In this document: piece by piece, positions 60,301-64,000 of the stretch
How positions within the stretch are numbered: the first letter of the stretch is position 1
Layout: each line of letters opens with the position of its first letter
Notes under the pieces: model-generated
Databases searched by the model: none
What the model was told of the DNA's origin: nothing
What the model saw: the letters and a program-made list of their open reading frames with translations, nothing else
Assembly (NCBI GenBank): GCA_002373505.1
Contig: DFKE01000010.1
Coordinates: forward strand, 21,868-85,867
DNA length: 64,000 nucleotides
Origin: Bacteroidales bacterium UBA3653
Lineage (GTDB): Bacteria; Bacteroidota; Bacteroidia; Bacteroidales; Paludibacteraceae
Direction of reading: 5' to 3'
Position numbers and translations under genes: made by a program

Positions 60301-62345
60301 ATCAGGTGGCTAATAACTTCACGCTCCATGCCGGATATTGGTATAAGTTCCGTACATCCTTCTTTACGAAACCGGATGTGCTGTTAGGATACGAAAGCAA
60401 TGCCTCTGCGGGAGTACCGCTCGGATACTCTTATTTCATCCTCGCAATAGCCCCGGATACTGCTATCTGGGCGCCCTCGCATGATGAAGGTGAGAACCTC
60501 TGGAACGACGACGATAACTGGACGGCGATCGTCAACGGCGAGCCCTTCCATGAAGCGATTGCACGTGTGCCGATGGAGGAGACGAACGTTATTATCGGCC
60601 GTCCGGCAGTGGAGAACCAAGTGCCGGTAGTCAATAACACCCTGCCGGGCGATATAGAGAAAGGCGAAGTGGACTGGGGATTCAAAACAGCTACATGCCG
60701 CGACATCCTCTTCCGTCCGCTCTCTCAAATTTACGGACAGGAACTACTGGATTACAACCGAGCATTCGTTGACGTGCGTTTCCAGGAGGGTACTTGGCGC
60801 ACCTTCTCGCCGGCTATTAAGGATGTCTATTCCGGCGATATGTACGTGCCGGTAGATTCTGCGGCGGATATGGCATCGTACTTTGCTCCGTTGCGATTCG
60901 ACTCATCGCCTTTCTCCGCAAGCCATAACCGCGCTTGGCCGTATCTCTTCTATCAGAGTTGGTATAACCAAACGGTTAGACATGCGTTCCAAAACACGGA
61001 TAAAGACGGAAACCCTGTTGACTATCGTGAGAAATCGTCTGCTGAGTGGCAACAGACCAATGTACTGGATGAGTCCATGACCCCTGGTAAGGTCAGTGCA
61101 GTCATTGCTTGGGGACCGGAAGGAAATACCCGGGATATTATAGTTCGTCTGCCCAAACAGGAGTCTTTCTATCATTATGTCAGCATGGATGGTACCGTTG
61201 ATCCGACAGAGATAAATCTCGGTCGTACCGCCTTTGATGAAATCAACCATAACTTGGCATTCGATAAGACGGCGTTGGGAGGTGCAAACTATAAGGACTA
61301 TACTCTGGCGAATCAAACTCCGGCGAAACTATTCTGGTTTGGTAATGCAACTATGGAGCTGATTGATGTGTACCGGTTCTGCTTGGACAATGCAAATAAA
61401 CTGGAGGGAGATGGTACATCCTTTGTTGTCTATGAACTCACGGGCGAATCCGCATACGCGGTATATGTCTTGACCCCCAATACGGTTAGGGCGCATAATT
61501 TCTATCTCGCTCCGATGCGTGCTATTGGTATTATGGCGAAAGAGGCAACCACTTCCCTGACTCTCCGTCTCAATACCCATGCGCTCATCCCAATGCCGGG
61601 ATCTATGGAACCGGTGCAGGATATTACTCCTGCGCCTGCAAGGCGTATGCGGACATTCGAGGAGACCTATAGTGCTACTCTCTATATCTCTGCCACTGCT
61701 TCTGCTGACGGAGAGAAATACAAAGCATATATTACCCTCGCGGAAAATAACAGCGCGCACGATGAGTTTGTAGGCGGCGAGGACGCAGAGTGTATCGTGT
61801 CTCAGAATATGGCGGATTTCACTTTCCATACGCCGCTCACGATGTACACGATTTGCGAGAATAAGACGCTCATGTACGACTCGCGTTCTCTCCTTGGACG
61901 TATACCGCTTGGATTTGCTATGCAGAGCGAGTATAGTTTCGATGACCGTATTGTCCTCTCCTTCGCTACGGAAGGGAAATGGGATAGACCGTTGTACCTC
62001 TATGATGCTCTTACCAATGATAGCATTATGATTCTCAATGGTATGTGTGTTACTATTGCTGCACCCCAGACGGATGAGATCCGTTATTATATCAACGGGG
62101 CCGCTAACACCTCTTCTTCCGATGACCATTCAGGTACGCCTACTGGCATAGAAATTGTTAATGAACCCAATGACCAAGTGCCCAATGACCAAATGGGAAA
62201 TGACCAAATGGTACATATCTATGATGTCTTGGGTCGCCATGTGATGACGCTTGCTCCGAATGACCTCATCTATAATGTGAAACTGCCGACAGGTGTCTAT
62301 ATCATCTCTCGCGGCAATAAGACAGAAAGGATGGTAATAAAATGA
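54312..62345 (+). CDS. Giant type IX secretion substrate
   Basis: A 2,677-residue protein from MKTNLYKSFFLALACVCGAS (signal peptide). It has no catalytic domain I recognise; long stretches are beta-rich and alternate with aromatic and acidic residues, as in large surface adhesins. The last 70 residues hold a type A T9SS sorting domain (VHIYDVLGRHVMTLAPNDLI, LPTGVYIISRGNKTERMVIK), so it is exported across the outer membrane and probably attached to the surface or released. Just before it lies a short repeat (PNDQVPNDQMGNDQM) encoded by near-heptad DNA. It is followed, with a 4-base overlap, by a small membrane-anchored protein. Confidence 0.8.
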   Translation: MKTNLYKSFFLALACVCGASLFVLADAVKSPAGIAGGVVEDASVTVAPGAYTSFSTVSGGKRYYLGVDTMAAKTGTYQLAAYDKPSFATIWQVGQLYSYTGEVLPEKNYQRTVKSVYLAEKYPAGDKFLAVGTDHSTWSEMGLVRDSVDATLWFTQKDDVATGKYIQGFLYYSYEQASLTVYRYLTYSDLYAFNRAYSSRPAVSQRVSIWSRTTGDQMSCYFMPGDIEFGYNRDSEGETKNFAFRMRLELDGDCFRSQFDGAEFYAKEPTVIEDQNVLRNAPYNVTYVMDWSSTHNTPAKRDTSIAHWPGEESTTIDTTMITLLPATPAVLSTANNRWEDDMKTIGASPKNVHDVTQDHVDYLHIHMTYDGHQFDDSTRVTRRLYEDHPHTTLNMKPTPEGYAFPYRTATQNTTFTLSAKYQDGNEVAALNGAVVSRSIGETEVLDLTQIRGYRDTIWVYDGDGNLVIEDDKPVYSGVRLLDTLLISAYLSDGVTSAIGSGSGQWIQSVNLSARNQIRITAKAYNADATDIRAAMIKYSYTYRHSSMKGDTVRAEGVIWVTQDPSSSPAHGLIDFSHQTGKGDTEYGSNGFQRVPELIYTTYIIPNEPLPLPIHRDHWGYYRWYNYDATNRDKDISQNWGIAETPKNYAEGEFNPLDMYNSTYSHGRFDMRSHFRSGVATNTPAIQHKTGDAVLTKSDLLACDVSIYTDTLAVGTLENSTLSALTEPTLGYRQIFNIRPAKEMADRMEQSRKNGTNDTLQKMTVIAPYGRRYHITPASPYKITDGQIEEGHMQYVYYYNPNEENNTDPNMGSKSGWNDTKLQNGANYHRIGLSAKTTGYITYSARMLTASEVLAMDPGSTKQVIMVNPRKSTGYIMGKRSGSSDCAIYDSNWGNITTEAQLKKRIEDNLLNPTPQSNYVLTLRKGDDGKYTLENDKETLHSNADVNWLLIIPYPTFTVEWKNGRFGSDQWEISDFTACSDGALISNTTTGLLKIHEQHSGSWGLYNLSRNGYLTACDVTTGWFGRISYDREPNVINENEQGTGSASNQGWIFYEIEVEDHLIRHEEHPKWYRKKIGETWVPEDNASWTSVDVRPDGTMTATYSTTTDPYVDYKLESEHFNLARARVYLRDPEKEGPSTKAIISEDSIDNHYTLVASLGTERIPAPGTSDLVTPYYHLQWNHTQFSYHYPVGTGEHEIPASKRVSGEDRMPAKGEYITTNKFEKAGHYAMESCAGAEHGYMFCYNRAARPLVFLDFTMDQPACTDEELTLVANFANPSSNAPHVTAKMYGKINPTDPDWTLIYTYLTGELEQSDKWYQVVLPLAKDTINKYKTFRCVGTVSGTDDNSDAFLLFDRMRLLSKDRPLTSYQKRTTCENVHDSIYIISRIDYKSSELASGSIICYQYQRWDNSANGGAGGYVPMLASQDNGNGTYTRLSATETDVYPGYYKVGMSAAESVERPAFKTSVLRADYGTIVVPENNYDPSRSNTAEGRSPVRKAAIDKIATILGDDRSSYYDETGRIMPYSDITTAETFDFGSYNAPRCKFYVNEGTVENPHWVMYLINRVSADDTDNGTFRLAMNYVDEVDNQPNFSESKCSTERIIVVKHPVAAKVDDKIVGDTWHNYDRAHLSDPAYAGDEFLPANTVHTLSMRFTPPAGYKNGTENRAECRFDLVRAFDFMKDYMSMTPEQQAAADAQWEDIYHCTVGDFQRAMEMFREPGDEDTPNPNCKVYRWNDVSKDGFQWNGTSKVKADSAYNLLNRLVEERLLEIGLSTREIYIGNNQNIYFYIRPIAASGSYIVAAHDGTDSVAEASVCNTPIWVELHSTEVPQELRLGYDKKFGDSYMIPVVRASAAVANSVLPVRISEITHDLETNTGITLGWDSTRVVETNDPAWKSTSSFRYTQDKILQGDIYANYYKKGDIIRFRPVDAAHVTALQATDCDCYDYDPTGTDYDVAHPREHGASGTNAIVKPATPLKNCNQWHKQAQTTGPMETRQPGYQVANNFTLHAGYWYKFRTSFFTKPDVLLGYESNASAGVPLGYSYFILAIAPDTAIWAPSHDEGENLWNDDDNWTAIVNGEPFHEAIARVPMEETNVIIGRPAVENQVPVVNNTLPGDIEKGEVDWGFKTATCRDILFRPLSQIYGQELLDYNRAFVDVRFQEGTWRTFSPAIKDVYSGDMYVPVDSAADMASYFAPLRFDSSPFSASHNRAWPYLFYQSWYNQTVRHAFQNTDKDGNPVDYREKSSAEWQQTNVLDESMTPGKVSAVIAWGPEGNTRDIIVRLPKQESFYHYVSMDGTVDPTEINLGRTAFDEINHNLAFDKTALGGANYKDYTLANQTPAKLFWFGNATMELIDVYRFCLDNANKLEGDGTSFVVYELTGESAYAVYVLTPNTVRAHNFYLAPMRAIGIMAKEATTSLTLRLNTHALIPMPGSMEPVQDITPAPARRMRTFEETYSATLYISATASADGEKYKAYITLAENNSAHDEFVGGEDAECIVSQNMADFTFHTPLTMYTICENKTLMYDSRSLLGRIPLGFAMQSEYSFDDRIVLSFATEGKWDRPLYLYDALTNDSIMILNGMCVTIAAPQTDEIRYYINGAANTSSSDDHSGTPTGIEIVNEPNDQVPNDQMGNDQMVHIYDVLGRHVMTLAPNDLIYNVKLPTGVYIISRGNKTERMVIK

Positions 62346-62785
62346 AAAAAGTAATAGGTATTATAGTCTGCTTATGGGTAGTAACAACTGCTGGCGCTGT
62401 TGAGTTTGCCCCCGCAGCTCCATTCCGATCTACTTCGGCATATGGAGCCCACGGGGAGCAATATCAGCAGCAGATGATGACCGCTAACAGCCGCCCGCAA
62501 TCCGTAGGCTCGCTCTCCGCCATCAGCGCTTCTAACTTCGAAGCGCTCAATGGCGAGGGTGGTGCGTTCTATTCGCCATCCGAAGCTTCTTCCGCTCCGT
62601 CTGGACCCAGAAAAGCGGTAGGTCGTCCGGGGTCAGGAGAAGGAGGTATCGGTGTTATTGTAGAGGAATCACCCATTGGTGACACGCCTTGGCTTATCAT
62701 GCTCCTTCTTGGGGTGGGGTATATAGCATTCCTTACCTTCCGCCGCCAAACCCGTAACCCGTCACCCGTAACCTGTAACCCGTAA
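62342..62785 (+). CDS. Small exported protein with C-terminal sorting-like signal
   Basis: A 147-residue protein with signal peptide (MKKVIGIIVCLWVVTTAGAV), a low-complexity Ser/Gly/Ala-rich middle (residues 45-105) and a C-terminus made of PIGDTPW, a membrane helix (LIMLLLGVGYIAFLTF) and a basic end (RRQTR). This three-part ending resembles cleavable sorting signals such as PEP-CTERM. Its ATG overlaps the giant gene's stop. The last codons are made of a CCCGTAA heptad array. No family is recognised. Confidence 0.65.
   Translation: MKKVIGIIVCLWVVTTAGAVEFAPAAPFRSTSAYGAHGEQYQQQMMTANSRPQSVGSLSAISASNFEALNGEGGAFYSPSEASSAPSGPRKAVGRPGSGEGGIGVIVEESPIGDTPWLIMLLLGVGYIAFLTFRRQTRNPSPVTCNP
62751..62785. 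repeat. Heptanucleotide array before dtd
   Basis: Five phased units (CCCGTAA, CCCGTCA, CCCGTAA, CCTGTAA, CCCGTAA). The last unit contains the stop codon of the preceding gene; dtd starts 8 bases later. Confidence 0.9.
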
Positions 62786-62793
62786 TCCCTGAC

Positions 62794-63255
62794 ATGCGAG
62801 TAGTTGTTCAACGTTGCAGCCGCGCGGAAGTGCGTATTGATGGCGCGGTAGTGGGAAAAATAGCTAAAGGCTTCGTCCTCCTGGTCGGATTTACCGACTC
62901 GGACACCCCGACCGAAGCGGATCTCTTGGCGAAGAAAATAGCACAACTACGCGTGTTCGAAGACCCGGAAGGGAAGATGAACCTCGCTCTACATGATATA
63001 GAAGGTGCTGTCCTGAGTATCTCCCAATTCACACTCTATGCCGATTGCCGCAAAGGCAACAGGCCTTCGTTCATACGCGCTGCACGGCCCGAACAAGCAT
63101 CGCCGCTGTATGACTATTTCAATAACACCCTGCGCGAAACATACCACCTGCCGGTTCAGACAGGACGGTTCGGCGCAGACATGAAGGTCGATTTTGTCAA
63201 TGACGGACCTGTCACGATCCTCCTTGATTCGGACGACCTGTCCCCAAAATCATAA
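62794..63255 (+). CDS. dtd: D-aminoacyl-tRNA deacylase
   Basis: A 153-residue DTD-family enzyme: MRVVVQRCSRAEVRIDGAVV, the catalytic SQFTLYADCRKGNRPSF region and the NDGPVTILLDS motif. It removes D-amino acids and glycine wrongly attached to tRNA. Length fits the family (about 150). It follows the small sorting-signal gene by 8 bases. Confidence 0.95.
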   Translation: MRVVVQRCSRAEVRIDGAVVGKIAKGFVLLVGFTDSDTPTEADLLAKKIAQLRVFEDPEGKMNLALHDIEGAVLSISQFTLYADCRKGNRPSFIRAARPEQASPLYDYFNNTLRETYHLPVQTGRFGADMKVDFVNDGPVTILLDSDDLSPKS

Positions 63256-63272
63256 CTGAAACACCCTCTCTC

Positions 63273-63310
63273 GTAGCGTAATCGGACGGCTCTGCTGCGG
63301 ATTATGCTAC
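63273..63310 (+). terminator. Hairpin after dtd
   Basis: GTAGCGTAATC pairs with GATTATGCTAC (one G-T pair). No T run follows, so it may be a weak terminator. Confidence 0.45.
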
Positions 63311-63508
63311 TGTAACTATAACGCGCGCGCATGCGCGCTCCTTATTATTATAACACGTGCGTGCGTAAGAAGAGAGGCTCCGGACCGATTCTGACCTCTT
63401 TTTCACAAAAAGACAGAAAGAACTCGAAAAAAGGCATTTATCATCATTGTTGATTTTCAATGACTTATAAAGAAAGTGAAAAAATAATGCAAAAAAAATG
63501 CAAAAATA

Positions 63509-63540
63509 TTTGGTCAGTTCAAAAAAAAGCAGTACCTTTG
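63509..63540 (+). promoter_or_regulatory. rRNA operon promoter
   Basis: TTTG (63509-63512), 20 bases ending AAAAAAAAGCAG, TACCTTTG (63533-63540), then CACTCGCTTTCG. Confidence 0.8.
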
Positions 63541-63669
63541 CACTCGCTTTCGCCCAAAAAACAGGGGTAGCCCAAAAGAGCGCAAGCAAAAATGATCTTT
63601 GAAAGAATGTCTATTCATAACAAGATGTAGTACAAGAACTGAATGAGAGTCGGTCTTGGGTTTGAGATA

Positions 63670-63699
63670 ATTCTCAATTCTCAATTCTCAATTCTCAAT
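63670..63699. repeat. Heptanucleotide array in the rRNA leader
   Basis: Four identical ATTCTCA units, 63670-63697, continuing into ATT. Confidence 0.9.
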
Positions 63700-63768
63700 T
63701 AAATAGGTTCCCGAAAAATTCTACACTTGATAAATTCGATTATTCTGAGCTAAGTTATAATTTCTTTT

Positions 63769-64000
63769 ACAACGAAGAGTTTGATCCTGGCTCAGGATGA
63801 ACGCTAGCGACAGGCCTAACACATGCAAGTCGAGGGGCAGCGCGGTTGAAGCTTGCTTCAATTGGCGGCGACCGGCGCACGGGTGCGTAACAGGTGTGCA
63901 ATCTGTCCATAGTCGGGGAATAGCCCAGCGAAAGTTGGATTAAAGCTCCATGTGAGTGAACGCCGCATGACGATCATTTGAAACGTAAGGACTATGGGTG
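63769..64000 (+). rRNA. 16S ribosomal RNA, 5' part
   Basis: It begins near AACGAAGAGTTTGATCCTGG (the conserved 5' region where primer 27F binds) and continues with ACGCTAGCGACAGGCCTAAC and ACATGCAAGTCGAGGGGCAG, of the Bacteroidales type. It is cut by the window end. The exact 5' end is estimated. Confidence 0.97.

Larger units (their letters stand above)
63256..63768. other. rRNA operon upstream and leader region
   Basis: No gene is seen. It holds a hairpin after dtd, a GCGCGCATGCGCGC palindrome, the rRNA promoter, and a leader with the ATTCTCA heptad array. Confidence 0.6.

Overview
The window is a stretch of a Bacteroidales (Bacteroidota) genome. Evidence: promoters of the Bacteroidota type (TTTG, about 20 bases, TAnnTTTG) before many genes; two TonB-linked outer-membrane systems; a giant secreted protein ending in a type IX secretion sorting domain; DUF4252, DUF5689 and DUF1573 proteins; weak Shine-Dalgarno signals; and a Bacteroidales-like 16S rRNA 5' end at the right edge.

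Bases 1 to about 18,490 are an integrated phage-like element, cut by the left edge. Nearly all its genes read leftward from a repressor-type regulator at 17.9 kb: small early genes, a primase-helicase, small unknown genes, an AT-rich cargo block (leucine-rich-repeat exported protein, a glycosylase-like protein, a peptidylarginine/agmatine deiminase-like protein), an ArdA antirestriction protein, then a head module (ClpP-like prohead protease with a nested scaffold, major capsid protein, tail-like proteins, a phosphoribosyltransferase). The right end is marked by a tRNA 3' fragment (18,451-18,486) followed by a strong hairpin. The element also has long noncoding tracts with structured repeats: a 1.4 kb tract with four copies of a hairpin at 165-180 base spacing, a 750 base tract with its own promoter and ten CTACA/TGTAG motifs, two copies of a 120 base covarying element, and a family of 31-base hairpins.

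From 18.6 to 41.3 kb the genes are chromosomal and leftward: two ECF sigma systems (one with anti-sigma, DUF4252 and an outer-membrane barrel protein), fadD-like ligase, a DNA/RNA endonuclease, folK, cvpA, a DUF5689 lipoprotein with a TonB-dependent receptor, asnS, dnaB, meaB, a DUF1573 protein and a RelA/SpoT enzyme. From 42.2 kb most genes read rightward: amidase, MlaD-like lipid transport protein, dnaA, ubiE/menG, dnaK, the 2,678-residue type IX substrate, a small protein with a sorting-like C-terminus, dtd and the rRNA operon. groESL, an outer-membrane barrel gene and tRNA-Glu read leftward among them.

Intergenic DNA of the chromosomal part carries unrelated arrays that share one exact period of seven bases, several of them bridging the stop of one gene and the start of the next. 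Other repeat families (11-base arrays, a 118-base duplicated hairpin repeat, GC-rich hairpins) fill the 41.3-42.2 and 51-54 kb gaps. dnaA, tRNA-Glu and the rRNA operon share an almost identical extended promoter.
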